Below are positions 25,736 to 36,722 of a DNA stretch of 64,000 nt, one piece after another. Position 1 is the first letter of the stretch. Each line of letters opens with the position of its first letter. A program made the translations under genes and the position numbers. This DNA comes from Saturnia japonica (Eukaryota > Arthropoda > Insecta > Lepidoptera > Saturniidae), in assembly GCA_033032175.1 (NCBI GenBank), contig CM065307.1:6448001-6512000 (forward strand), written 5' to 3'. Below the pieces are notes generated by a model. The model was not told the origin of the DNA. It searched no databases and saw only the letters and a program-made list of their open reading frames with translations.

Positions 25736-26545
25736 TAGTTTTTACAAAAATATTGTGCACGTCTGTTAGTTATTCTATAAGTTCTGAATATGACGACCGA
25801 TTCAGCTTCATATTCACACAATATACTTATTAGTTTGTCGAGATTATGCTTCATAGCTAGGCTAGCATCCAATAGATGGCGCTGCTGTAGTCGTTATTAC
25901 CAATTTATATATTTACAACATAATCAATCAACTTCATAATTCCCGTCACGTTATCTTCAAAGTAAAGCAAAGTTTAAATTCCACAAATATTTTCTATAGG
26001 GTTTAGGATGATATGGTGGTAGACGAACAATTTTTATACCATGTTGCTGAGTATCCTTTCTATTACCAATTGCTGATTATCAATTTTTTTTTTTATTAGA
26101 ATTTAACGTTATAATATTTTCATTGTGGTAGGACGCATTATCAAATACAAGTAATGATTAGCTGAATCGTTTTCTTTATGACGAACCAAACATTTTTATT
26201 ACCGACTGTACCCGTAGAACAAAGCGATAAAAACACATATTGATCAGAAGACGACTGCCACGTCACTGTCTCTGTCATACAAATAAAAACTGCATGTTTA
26301 CAAGCTCACGCACGCATAGGGTCGCGCGCAAAGATGAGTTGAAGTCTCTAATGTCTCTATATTAAAGGTGGGACCGCACTAGAGAGGCACTGCACGTCAC
26401 TTCATGTACATTCGCGGATGGCACTAAAACGGCGCCGCGCGTCGCTGCATGGTGAGGCGAGGCGCGTCGCGGAGCTACGTGTCAAAATATTCTTTTGGAG
26501 GCAAAATATGCCGCGACACGTAGTGCTGCTCTGACACGCCATGCA

Positions 26546-26549
<4 letters not shown>

Positions 26550-26626
<77 letters not shown>

Positions 26627-27468
26627 CTGACTACACTGTTAGCCTTAGGGGCCCTAAAGCCGCTGCGCCTTTTACAGCTTCACCGGACTTGGGGGCGAGC
26701 GCAGAGGGCACTCAGCCGCGAAAGTTTTGTGGACGACTCGCACGAGGGTGCCAAAGTGGCCGGACCTCGGCTCGGGCGGTCGTCGCGTTCGCAAATAGGT
26801 CGCGATCTATTCGAATCCCTACACCTACGATTCGAGCTAACTAACTATACACATAGGCACGTTCCCTTCCTCCTGGGAGGAAGGAAGGAACCGTGCGTAT
26901 GTGTATTCAATAATCGGATGTTTCTACACTAACTAGCGCTAACTAACTAGCGTAAAAAAAGAAAAAAAAAGGTCCCTCACAGAACCTATGTACCTGTGTG
27001 GTGTGCACGTGTGTATGTTCATACGTGTGTAGTGTTGTATGTAGGTAGCTAAGTGATGCACGTACAGTGTAACTTGTATCGCGCGGGCGGTTGCCTGACC
27101 CAAGGGTTTCACACCGAGGAACGGACCTAGGCTTGGGTTACCGCTAGAGAGGGTGGACGTGACGGGTGTGCTGGAGCGAAATTGACCGCCCGCCCTCTGC
27201 GGAGAGAACGGTGGTTACGCGGGCGTGGGCGCTGGCACGCTCTGTTTGGAGAGACGGATGTGTAATATTTATTCGAATTTTCGATGTGATCGTCGGGATC
27301 AATAAAAATATTGCGCGGCCGGCGTTTGCACCGGATGTCCGTGGGTGCCGGAACATAAGTGGCGGCTGTTTTTATTAACGGATTCGCGTGGTTCGACGCG
27401 GTGTCGAAATACGAACGGGAGAGCTGTTTAACGTAGGCATGTATCGAAGGAAGCTCCATATCTCTATG
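26550..27468 (-). mobile_element. Recent 5'-truncated jockey-like LINE with 74-nt poly(A)
   Basis: The T run at 26549-26622 is the minus-strand A tail. The insertion is flanked by the 12-bp direct repeat GCCATGCACCAT (26538-26549 and 27469-27480), a TPRT-type target duplication. From its 5' truncation point it encodes the C-terminal end of ORF2 (27127 to about 27468, minus), with ELPSIHAYVKQLSRSYF and HANPLIKTA-type residues as in jockey-clade reverse transcriptases. About 500 bp of 3' UTR follow. The long pure A tail and intact duplication point to a young insertion. Confidence 0.88.
27127..27468 (-). pseudogene. LINE ORF2 C-terminal fragment
   Basis: About 113 codons of jockey-like ORF2 left after 5' truncation, ending in a natural stop (TGA at the 27127 end). 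An apparent ATG upstream lies in the target duplication and is not a real start. It lacks the endonuclease and reverse-transcriptase domains, so it cannot be active. Confidence 0.75.
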
Positions 27469-27565
27469 GCCATGCACCATACAAAATGATACAATTTATA
27501 CTTAGATGCTTCGTGCCGCGACGCAGAACGCCGCGCAGCGCCGCTCTAGTGTGGTCCTACCTTAA

Positions 27566-29893
27566 GTGTAACTAATTGATTCTGCGACTCAACTGAACAA
27601 TGACACCTATATTCTGAACTGATGGAAGTTTTAACTATTAATAAGTCCGTATGAAAGTATATAAAAAGGTATTTATATAATTTAATTGAGTAGTATTTAT
27701 TCATAAGTATAATTAATGAAATACAACTAAAACGAGATCTAATTACTCTCTTGGCTCCACTTATATCATACGATATACTTTATTCTGATACAATATACTT
27801 TTTTCTCTATCTTTAACAACAACCAATATAATTTATTTGCTGAAATAAAAGGTGGATACCCTAATTTTAACAGAGGACTGTTTCAAATACGAACCAATAA
27901 TATATTTAACTATAGACTGTAGTAATGTTATTTAAAATTTTAGACTATAAAGTTTGACCACAATTTTTGATTCTGACATATCAACTAACAAGGCTCATTA
28001 TTTTTTATTCTTAGAACTTGGAGTTGACACGTGTAACAAAATATCTGTAACTCAAACGTTGCTTTTATTAAAATAAAATTTCTGTACTCTGAAATGGACG
28101 GACGCGAGGATTTCTGTGTAATAAAGCACAGTTGAAGCTTAACTACTGAGAAAACACAGACTTGGCTTGTGCGAACGTAATAATAATATGGCATCAAGTA
28201 AAGAACCCTCTAGGAGCCATATAATTTATTATTAGTATCACTTCTTGTAACATTCGCACTTTTACAAATATGCTAAGTGCAACCGCAACATTTATTATTA
28301 TGCGAAGAACGTACTTTAGATGTATTAAATTATAAACTAGATTCTGCCAACATTTTCAACTGTATTCAAAAAGAGCTAAGTAGGTACTCATCATGATAAT
28401 TTCAGATAAATTCAAAAACTAGAATTTTTAACCTCTGAAACTTCGTATTTCATTTATTTTTTATCAAAACATGTATGTAGGTTTACAAAATAAATAAATA
28501 CGTATTGCTTAAATGTACTAGTATATAGGGTTTTTAAAGTTATAAATCTAATTAAGTAGTGAACTTTTAGGTTATGTGCATGGGATAGTATTTGAGTTAA
28601 GTATTCACGAACTGCTTTGCGCAAATATTCGACCTGAATACAGAATTATATTGTATTTTCTTTTTATAGGTAACTTTATTTACCGTTTTTTCAACGTTAC
28701 TTTTTTAATTAAGAGAAATGTTTAGAATAAAAGGAAAACTAATTGAAAAAATTAATAGCACTCTAGAAAATTAGCACCATTATTGGGTATATTACAATAA
28801 ATAATAAACAAGTACATTTTAAAATTATTACTGAGTTTCACTATTTATTTAGTTTTATGGCCAGTCAAACAAAAGTTCTTTGGAAATTTATACAAATATC
28901 TACAATAAATTTAAAATGTGTAGATAAATGCATTTTGAAGACAATTTATAGTATTTCGTGTTTTGATTATAGTAGGTATTTAAATAAATAGATATGTAGC
29001 GAGAAAAAAGCATTATTGAGTAAATAAACAATTCACTTTCAATCAAACAACACAAGTTAATATTTACATAATAAAAACTTGTTTTTAATTAATAATTATT
29101 TAGAAAATGTTTTAGGGGCTTTTATTCTATCGAATAAATCAGTCCCATTGTGTTCTCTCCATTTTAGAATTAAATCAGGAGAGTCGCTGATGAGATACCT
29201 AGTAGCACTACCATAGAACATTTTGCCATTATCCGAATAAAGTTCTGCTAATATGCTGTTGAAAAAACACCTACATTTTGTCAATTTAAACTCATGCTTT
29301 TCAACAGCTACTCACTTTCGGTCTTGATTAGCACACTCCAAAGTTATGCACATCATTAATCATTCCACTATCCTGATAAATAAAACATAAACTACATTCA
29401 TATATTTGCTCAATATAAAACACCACTAAGATACTAAGTTAGATCGTACAATGGAACCCACAAACAAATACATATTGCGGAAGTATTGTGAAGTAGGTCG
29501 GTGTTAATTTGACTAGGTGCCGAATTACACTGACTGTACCAATGTGTATATTTGGGACGGTACCACTACTACTACTGGATCTTATATTAAATTAGTTTTC
29601 GTATTCCTAAGTATATTGTTCAGATTTATTTAGAAAGGCGCAAAAGTTTTAATTTTATTAATACGATATCATGTGGGTAGACTGAAATATATCGCTTACG
29701 TAAAATACAGTGGTGCAACATCGTTCATTACGAATAGTGTTTATGTAGGGAGCGGACGCTCTATCCCGTACAATATTAAATTGTATTAGTACTTAATACT
29801 ATCCATAAATTTTGTACAATATTTCACCTTAACTAAGTATTAATATTGAATACTACAATAAAATAAATAATGAAACAGTATACTACAACAATA
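27566..29893. other. No gene seen
   Basis: AT-rich intergenic sequence, apart from the short block at 29150-29225 shared with 17975-18020. Confidence 0.45.
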
Positions 29894-30160
29894 ATCTATA
29901 CCAATATTATAAACAGGAAAGATTTTTTTTTTTGTAATGGATAAACTCAAAAACTACTGGACTGATTAAAAAATATTTTCTCAATATAAAGCTACAGTAT
30001 CAGAGAGTAACATAGCTTATATTATAATTTAAAAAAAATAATTTTTTAGTCATAAAAATGTCAATAGTTTTACACAAAGTATAAAAAATTGCCATCACTG
30101 GTACGTTGGCGATGTTTTTCGTATAAAATTAACACTTGTGAACCCGTGGGCACAGCTACT
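29894..30160 (+). repeat. Lepidopteran dispersed repeat
   Basis: Starts CTATACCAATATTATAAACA, contains CTCAAAAACTACTGGACTGA and ends GTGAACCCGTGGGCACAGCT. This is the same organisation as 5220-5720. Non-coding. Confidence 0.6.
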
Positions 30161-30379
30161 TATGATATAAACAAAAATCACCTAGTGCGGATTTACAAAG
30201 GAAATCGAATTAGTCGACTTTCTGTTTTTGTACAGACGCCAATTTCGTGTAAGAATTTAATTATTTCCTTCGTCAATTTTCTTATCTTAAAAAGAGGAAG
30301 AATTATATCGTTACATTATGGTGTAGCAAATCATGGTGGTCGAATAATTTCTATACCTACTCTTTGTTCTCTGAATGAC

Positions 30380-30725
30380 TTAGACCGGCAGAAAATCGAT
30401 TCAGCGTCCGCAGGTTTGAACCCTGGCGAATGTACCAAGGAATTTTTCCAAATTCGCTTACGTTTACCAATTTAAATTGGTAACACTATCTCCTGACGGT
30501 GAAGGGAAGCATCGTGAGAAAACTAGAACGCTTGAGAAATATTCTTATTCCTAGTAGCACTGTGTACATGTGAGGAAAATATAGAACTGTGGATTTCTCG
30601 GCATTAAAAGATGTCAATACCTACGTCGTCGGCTGACGTGATAATAAAGACCATGCGTTCCTTCTGGAAGGAGCCTTTGCCAAACAGTGGGACCCTTGCG
30701 GCCTGACAATATTCATTTATAAATA
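30380..30725 (+). mobile_element. SINE-like repeat with B-box
   Basis: A B-box-like GGTTTGAACCC (30413-30423) is followed by ACCAAGGAATTTTTCCAA, CTTACGTTTACCAATT, TCCTGACGGTGAAGG and AACTAGAACGCTTGAGAAA words that I recognise as a common lepidopteran SINE/LINE tail. It ends near GTGGGACCC and GGCCTGACA. The A box is not clear. Confidence 0.6.
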
Positions 30726-31029
30726 ATTTGTATTGTTATTTAAATTATTATATCTATGTATATACTTTGAGACATTTATTAGCTATTCCTATTGATATGG
30801 TATCAATAGTCTACGCGTTTGAAAATTCCGATAGAATCTTAACATTATGGAGATTTTCCTTTCAGACATTCACAAAGAAGGTTTTATATGACAAAGGTAG
30901 GATTTACACGTAGAGTGTGGAGCCCGCCTACGCTTGTCACGAGGTTAAGCCTTTCTAAATAGACATCGTTCCCATCTTCACGTAGTCGTCTAAGGTACAA
31001 ACTAAACCTCATATTTTTTTAATAGTTAT

Positions 31030-31345
31030 AATTTTAACATTATGGCCACAAACTCACCCGATCTTAACTGATGATGTGGCCCGAGATGGTGACACGCAAA
31101 ACCCAGTGGAAGACTGGCTTTAAAGTGCAGCTGCCGGAACATACGTGTTGGTGCTTGACGACATATTTTAAACTTGAGGATGGTAGCTAGCCAGGCAGGT
31201 ATTAGATAAAGCCCTAGGACCAGCTATGATTTCATCATGATGTATTCCTTCACTTTAAACTAAGGATCATTGCAGGGATTCGAACTCACGTTGATCGACA
31301 CAATGTCCGTACACGCTACCACTCAGCCATTATTGTTATAATTTT
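31030..31345 (-). mobile_element. tRNA-derived SINE, second family, full length
   Basis: The minus-strand head has A-box-like TGGCTGAGTGGTAGCG and B box GAGTTCGAATCC (31275-31330). The body matches 19463-19715. It ends near 31035 with the reversed CACAAACTCACCCGATCTTA. About 315 bp. Confidence 0.82.
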
Positions 31346-31499
31346 GGTATCAAATAATACCACGACGAAAACTTCTAGGATTTACTGTACACTGGCTGAC
31401 TCCCAAACAACCCAGCCATAGTAAGTCAATATGAAGATGTTGGTCATCCAAAAAACCAGTGGCAGAGGTTTTGAGAAGTAAGTAATAGTTTAGCGATGT

Positions 31500-31690
31500 G
31501 TAGACATGTGAAGAGGTAAAATGAAAGTCATATAAAAAGAATGTTAAGTATGAAAGTGGACAAATATAGGAATAGAAGAAGACCGAAGAAGGTATGGATG
31601 GATTGTGTGAAGAATGGTATATGTATATGAAAGTTGTGATAGTTGATAGAGGAGAGATAAAGAGGAAAACATTTTGTGCCGACCCGGCCC
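31500..31690 (+). pseudogene. LINE ORF2 C-terminal remnant
   Basis: Frames read RRPKKVWMDCVKNG (about 31577-31618) and, after a frame change, DRGEIKRKTFCADPA (about 31640-31685). This is the usual GRPK..WMDCV...DRGEW..KT.CADP ending of a common arthropod LINE. Broken by frameshifts. Confidence 0.65.
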
Positions 31691-32394
31691 TACTTAGCTT
31701 GGTTTACCAATAGTAAAATTATTTTAAAAGATTTACGAAATTATGGTAGTGGTAACTCGGACGTCGCATCGATCAACATTATTTTAACAATTCTCCTGTG
31801 CTATCGATGATGGAAAGCAGAGTATTTCCTAGTATTTGTTTGGTCCTCAACCTTTGAGTTGAAAATCTTACGTCAAACATATCCGAATGTTCGAGAGCAA
31901 TTGCACTTGGGAGAATCTCCTTTTCAGCTTTGGTGTATTTCAATTATCATCGTCATTTACATCAGCCGAGATTGTGATCAAACGCGGATTCGATATAACT
32001 GTTTTTTTATAGTAAGTGTACGTATAGTAAAGTGACACTAGGTATTGTGCCTGATGGGAAGCAGAGTAAAATCCAAAAACATGGGAGAGGGTGCGAGATC
32101 AACAATCCATCGCCAGTCGCCGCTGTAGCGCTGACCTTTGTAAATAGGAAATGGATGAAATAGGTGGTGTTCACGACCCAGTTGGAATGGACAGTCATAG
32201 GGCATAGTAATACACTATGCTATTGTTATTTCCTCGTTTGTTATTCAGCAGGGTGCACCACGTTCAGGGGAGGTTGGCTTGGGTATCTGAGTTTTCAAGA
32301 TGCTATTCGAAACCCTGTATAGTTTACACCCTTGCTGATATACATCATATTAGTTTAATAACATTACTGGCATCGCAAGCACACTGGTACATGT

Positions 32395-32622
32395 AACATT
32401 CTTATCTTCATCATCATCTCAGCCAAAAGACGTCCAGTGCTGGAAATAAGCCTTCCTCAATAATCGCCACAATGAGCGATCCTGCGCTGAGAGCATCCAG
32501 CGGGTAACTGCAACTTTTACCAGGTCACAAGCCCACCTTGTGGTGGGTCTACTCACGTTTCGTCCACTCGACAACTCTATGGTCCCATCGGCCATTCGTC
32601 CTACGAGCTGTGTCATGCCCAC
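32395..32622 (-). pseudogene. RTE-like LINE ORF2 C-terminus
   Basis: Sixty-plus codons on the minus strand, with RPTTRWACDLVKVA and the ending SAQDRSLWRLLRKAYFQHW, then TSFG and stop. This is the standard end of insect RTE-type ORF2. The RT domain is absent. The first Met is not a true start. The 3' UTR continues to about 32395. Confidence 0.8.
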
Positions 32623-33191
32623 TGTTACTTAAGTCTAACAATTCTTACAATTTGTTCTATATTATATATTAGGCTGAAATAACCACTTACCTTCAGATAG
32701 ATGCATCAAAATATACGTATAAATAGCTAGCCATAATAATATTATTTTCCAGTCATACCATTTCGCAAAATCCATCCTTTCTATAGTTTTGGTAAAACGA
32801 GATAGGAACGCATAGTAGGCACTGTATCGAGATAGTGTGAAATTAGAATGGTTCCCGCGGGCTTAGCCCGACCTCGTCGCCGCAGCCGGCGCGAGTCTGG
32901 CTTCATTACTGGGAATTAGGGAGACTGGATGGAGTGCCACAAAGCCGCAACTCTACATTTTGATTGAACGCGTGTTTCATACAGTTGAATGTGCCTAGAA
33001 AATTCAACTATTTATTGAAATAGGTTTTTCTTCATTCCTGTTTTGAGACGCACTGCAAAATATAACCCTCCTTGTTATTTCCAAATAAGTAATATTATAG
33101 GTAGTCTAAGCTTCCTTAGAGTTTTAGCATAAGCTTCGTCGTTAACTTATTAAATTAAGTGAGCAATTCTTGTATATATATACATATAAAA

Positions 33192-33374
33192 CACCTATCT
33201 AGGTATATTTGGAATGTAAAACATTATTTAAAAACTAAAGTTTCATCCAAATCGTTGGAGCCGTTTCCGAGATTATAATATATGTTATTGGTTAATTATT
33301 AAGCGGCTCCAACGATTTGTATGATATTTTGTATTTAGATAATGTTTTACATTCCAAATATACTTAGATAGGTG
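33192..33374. repeat. Imperfect inverted repeat, ~72-bp arms
   Basis: Left arm 33192-33263 and right arm 33304-33374 are inverted copies (CACCTATCTAGGTATATTTG versus the reverse complement of CAAATATACTTAGATAGGTG; TCGTTGGAGCCG at the inner ends), with a spacer of about 40 bp. Roughly 80-85 percent paired by eye. Could be a small MITE or two inverted repeat ends. Confidence 0.65.
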
Positions 33375-34534
33375 ATTTTTTTTTTAAGACACCAAGCAAA
33401 GCTCAGTCGCCCAGATATTATACGTTAACACGCGGATAAAAAAAAATTACATATTTATTCCAATTCCATATAATTTTTGGTCTATACAAATTGAACACGT
33501 CTTACTTTTTAATTACCTATACGCCGTTTCACCGTGGTCATGAGCCGACTAATCTGTTGCGGTGTCGTCATTAGCGAGGGCAGTTTCTAGTGATTACCCT
33601 CATCTGCTCATTGGCACTAAAGATGTTCCTACACACACTGCATCCACCGTAACATTCGTCTATCACATCCGAGGTCTAAGTTTCCATGGCCGAAGATAAC
33701 TTTAGTCCGTCCTCCCAATTGAATATTTATACCTTTTAATTCCAATTAATTCTCTTACTAGGATAGTAGAAATAATCTGTGGAGAGGACTTTTAGCCTAT
33801 GTAATTCAATACAATCATTAGGACCCCCTTAAAGCATGTGTCTCGCTATGTCCGACTATGACATGTAGGTAGGTATGCTGATTTTTAACTGCAGCTATGT
33901 GTTCTTTGAACATTCCCGCGATTATGCGTATTGTTTAGCCAATATATACAGCACCACATAACTGCAGTCCGTTTTTACAGTCAACTGCAGAAAGTAAGAC
34001 TCGTTCTAAGCCCGCATTAAATGTGTACATATCTATTACATGTAATTTGTAAACATATCTCTTCTAAGCAGGTGTAATATGTTAATGGATAATGAATGTA
34101 ATATAGTATATAAGTATATTTTATGAGAATTCGTTTAATTTAATGAAATATTTGTATGCCGCAATGTGCTTTAATTATAGATCAAACACCTACATGTAAC
34201 CTACATTTATAACAAATATATTATTATTATTAAGAAAAAATTAAAAGATTAAAAAATGTCATACAAAATTATAATCTAAAAAAAATATTTGTTAAACAAA
34301 TATTAGCTACTATATAAATATGTATAAAGAAATAAACCCAACACAGTTCTGGTGGAAAATATCTTCAATATAAAAAGATCCGTTTAAGTCTTCCCTATTG
34401 ATAAATGTGTCACCTACTGTAATACATATGACGTTGAACGAAAAAGAAAACGAAATAGGATTTACGAATAGGGTTGATTCGATTGGTCTGAAAACCTATA
34501 CGAGTTTGAAAGAAATTTGTGTGTATTGTGTGTA
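33375..34534. other. No gene seen
   Basis: AT-rich; nothing recognised. Confidence 0.45.
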
Positions 34535-34775
34535 TATATATTAATAACTAGCTATGTCTCAGGGTTTCACCCTTGTTGGGCTTAATTTCTCCACAGAAAT
34601 TTTGAAACTCAGTTACACACTTTTAGGGATTAAATTTTCAATAATCCATTCTTAGCTGATACCTAAGTCTTAATATCCATCCGTGTAACAAATTTCAGCC
34701 CAATCCGTTCAGTGGCTTGGAGCTATGTGTTGATAGATCAGTCAGTCAGTCACGGTCTCCTTTTATATATATTTA
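34535..34775. repeat. Lepidopteran dispersed repeat (LINE 3' UTR type)
   Basis: ACTAGCTATGTCTCAGGG, then AATTTCAGCCCAATCCGTTC, GGAGCTATGTGTTGATAGAT and CAGTCAGTCAGTCACGG, ending in a TATATAT stretch. I recognise this order from many lepidopteran repeats. No coding sequence. Confidence 0.6.
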
Positions 34776-34922
34776 GAAGCGTGCCTAAGAAATAGACACA
34801 TACATACGAGTACGTACGCTCGAAAAAAATGACACTCCTTTTTTGCAATCGGGTAAAATGAGTAATAAAAGCCTGTATCTATTTTTTATAGCAGCTCGAC
34901 AAAGTAACAGCACTGTGTTTGA

Positions 34923-35195
34923 TGGTAACATAACATAACATAACATACCGTCACGCCTGTATCCCGGAAGGGTTAGGCAGAGGTGTACTAAATGTACACC
35001 CACAGTTCGTCGGGTAAGCTTTTTTTAAGTCCCATGTAATAGGGAGCGAACCTGTTGCTATTAATAGAGCACAAAGCTAAACTCCGAGCTGCTACTGAAA
35101 ATTTCATAGGAAAACCAAATAACACTTTGCTTGACCTGGGAATCCACCTCGACCATAGCAATCGCGCTTACGGATACCTACTAGGCTAATGAGGC
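34923..35195 (-). mobile_element. tRNA-derived SINE with (ATAAC)n tail
   Basis: Second copy of the 18.5-kb SINE. The 3' tail is a four-unit ATAAC run (34923-34946, plus strand). The body has CACGCCTGTATCCCGGAAGG and CCACAGTTCGTCGG. The head, near 35120-35190, has A box TAGCCTAGTAGG; the B box is mutated. Confidence 0.8.
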
Positions 35196-35252
35196 AATTG
35201 AGGCCTGATGATGATCACATTACAATACAAAACAACACAGACCACTGAGAGA

Positions 35253-35345
35253 TAATCAACGGTCATCGCTGATAAGCCTATCGGCAGCTTCATATATGCT
35301 GGTTAAATCCGAAACGCGACAAACCAAAAGAGAGTCACCGTCAAG
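35253..35345. repeat. Repeat related to 22957-23130 (opposite strand)
   Basis: CAACGGTCATCGCTG and CCGAAACGCGACAAACC are reverse-complement matches to the 23.0-kb segment. Confidence 0.45.
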
Positions 35346-35464
35346 AGCTTTTCATCGTGTGCGTCGTGGTCATGGCTCAACCACGGGTACACATACCCTA
35401 CCACCCACTACTGGATATGACTGATTCGACGTTAGTTCGAATCCATGCAATGAGCCTGGGCTTT

Positions 35465-35530
35465 CGGTGGCAGATGTGTTCCGGCAGCCGCACTTGAGAG
35501 CTAGTCTTCCACTAGGCTTAACGTCCTACC
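35465..35530 (+). repeat. SINE fragment (19.5-kb family)
   Basis: TTCCGGCAGCCGCACTTGAG and CTTCCACTAGGCTTAACG are reverse-complement matches to 19520-19580. Truncated at both ends. Confidence 0.5.
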
Positions 35531-35800
35531 AATGCTACACCTAAAACAATTTAAAAAAAACCAGCTGATCTCAGAAAGCGACTCGACTAAGCATGCCACT
35601 ATGACGGCCGTCACACCTTATGTGTGGTGGTCACTATCCAGTCGGATGCAATTATCGTGTCCTATTACCCAGCAATCTCCGCTTTTAATACAACTTGTGG
35701 CTTTTTAAAAAGAAGTGATTATTTCTATGCATATATCTATACAATTGATAAACCTTTGGCTCCCTTTAAAACTAGAAGTGTTTGTTTGTAATGTCAATAT

Positions 35801-36228
35801 CAGGGCCCTCTGTACCCGGGGGTTCAAGGAGTGCAAGGAACCCGGAAGCAGAGTCCTAGAGGGCGCAAGCCGACCGCCATAAATCTTGATAGGTATCTAC
35901 TAGCCTACCACAACAACACTGAGTAACACTGTAGTCCACGAAAACAGAGCTGCGAGCACAGCATATTTAAGGTCAACCATGGGTCCAAGACTCAAGATAG
36001 ATTGACAAACTTGACCATTAGTAGTAGGTATAGAATAAAAAGGTAATGATAAAATGACATTATTCAAAAATATTCGAACTCAAAAGCCCGAAAAATTGTG
36101 TTTCATGTATGATTATCACTATTTTATGGAAATAATGTAAAGAATACCTAAAAAATACATCGCGTTTTTTAGTTAAAACAACGGAGGGGCTTCTCACCCC
36201 GGCGCCGAATATGCTTAACCGGGCCCTG
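35801..36228. mobile_element. hAT-type MITE with 8-bp target duplication
   Basis: A 428-bp element with CAGGGCCC at the left and GGGCCCTG at the right end. The flanks are GTCAATAT (35793-35800) and GTCAAAAT (36229-36236), a 7/8 match. The uninterrupted target (GTCAAAAT within a repeat) is visible at 55507-55520 on the other strand, which confirms the insertion site. No transposase. Confidence 0.85.
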
Positions 36229-36722
36229 GTCAAAATAATAGCTTTTTACTAAATGCATATGAGAGTATAAAATGATACCTTTAAAAAAAAAATATTTTTA
36301 TTTTTTATTTTTGTCTGTCTGTCTGTTTGTTCCGGGTAATCTGCAGACCGATTTTGACGGGACTTTCAGTGGTAGATAGCTGATCATAAAAGGAGTAACT
36401 TGGGATACTTTTATTTTAGAATAAGAATTAGGGTTCCGCAAAAATAAAAAAACTGATCATGGTGAATCAATGCGAGCGCTTAAATGGCTTACGCTGAGTA
36501 AACCATAAGAGATATATCAAATTAATGTACAACATAATTGTAGACATTAAAAAGACATATACAAATGTCAGGAAGGTTATATATCTATCCACTAAGGAAC
36601 ACCTCCAATAAGCATTTTTTTTCTTTAAAATATCCGGAAGCGATGGAGTAAGATACAGGCGTGTGCCAATCGAAGGCATTCTATAGGCCACGTAAGCACA
36701 GCCGCGGACACAGCTAGTTATT
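36229..36722 (-). repeat. GCTGTGCCC-type dispersed repeat, full copy
   Basis: About 490 bp, continuing left of the hAT insert to about 35772. It has TTTTTACTAAATGCATATGA, a GTCTGTCTGTCTGTTTGTTC block, ACGGGACTTTCAGTGGTAGA, GGGTTCCGCAAAAATAAAA and CGCTGAGTAAACCATAAGAG, and ends GGACACAGCTAGT. Other copies: 53444-53973, 55019-55550, 55857-56290 and the partial copy at 43445-43665. Confidence 0.8.

Larger units (their letters stand above)
26362..27565. mobile_element. TTAA MITE interrupted by a LINE insertion
   Basis: Outer element with TTAA at 26362-26365 and 27562-27565. Its ends are inverted: left AGGTGGGACCGCACTAGAG, right CTCTAGTGTGGTCCTACC. The interior is GC-rich, with words shared with the 10.4-kb MITE (CGGCGC, GCGCGTCGC, GTCAAAATAT). 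At 26550-27468 it is split by the LINE. Without that insert it would be about 270 bp. Confidence 0.75.

Noticed and set aside
26495..26932. 145-codon frame including a long poly-Phe stretch
   Set aside because: It reads through the 74-T tract (reverse of a LINE A tail) and LINE 3' UTR; not a protein gene.
30089..30475. 128-codon open frame
   Set aside because: It crosses the end of one dispersed repeat and the start of a SINE-like repeat; no domain or codon signal.
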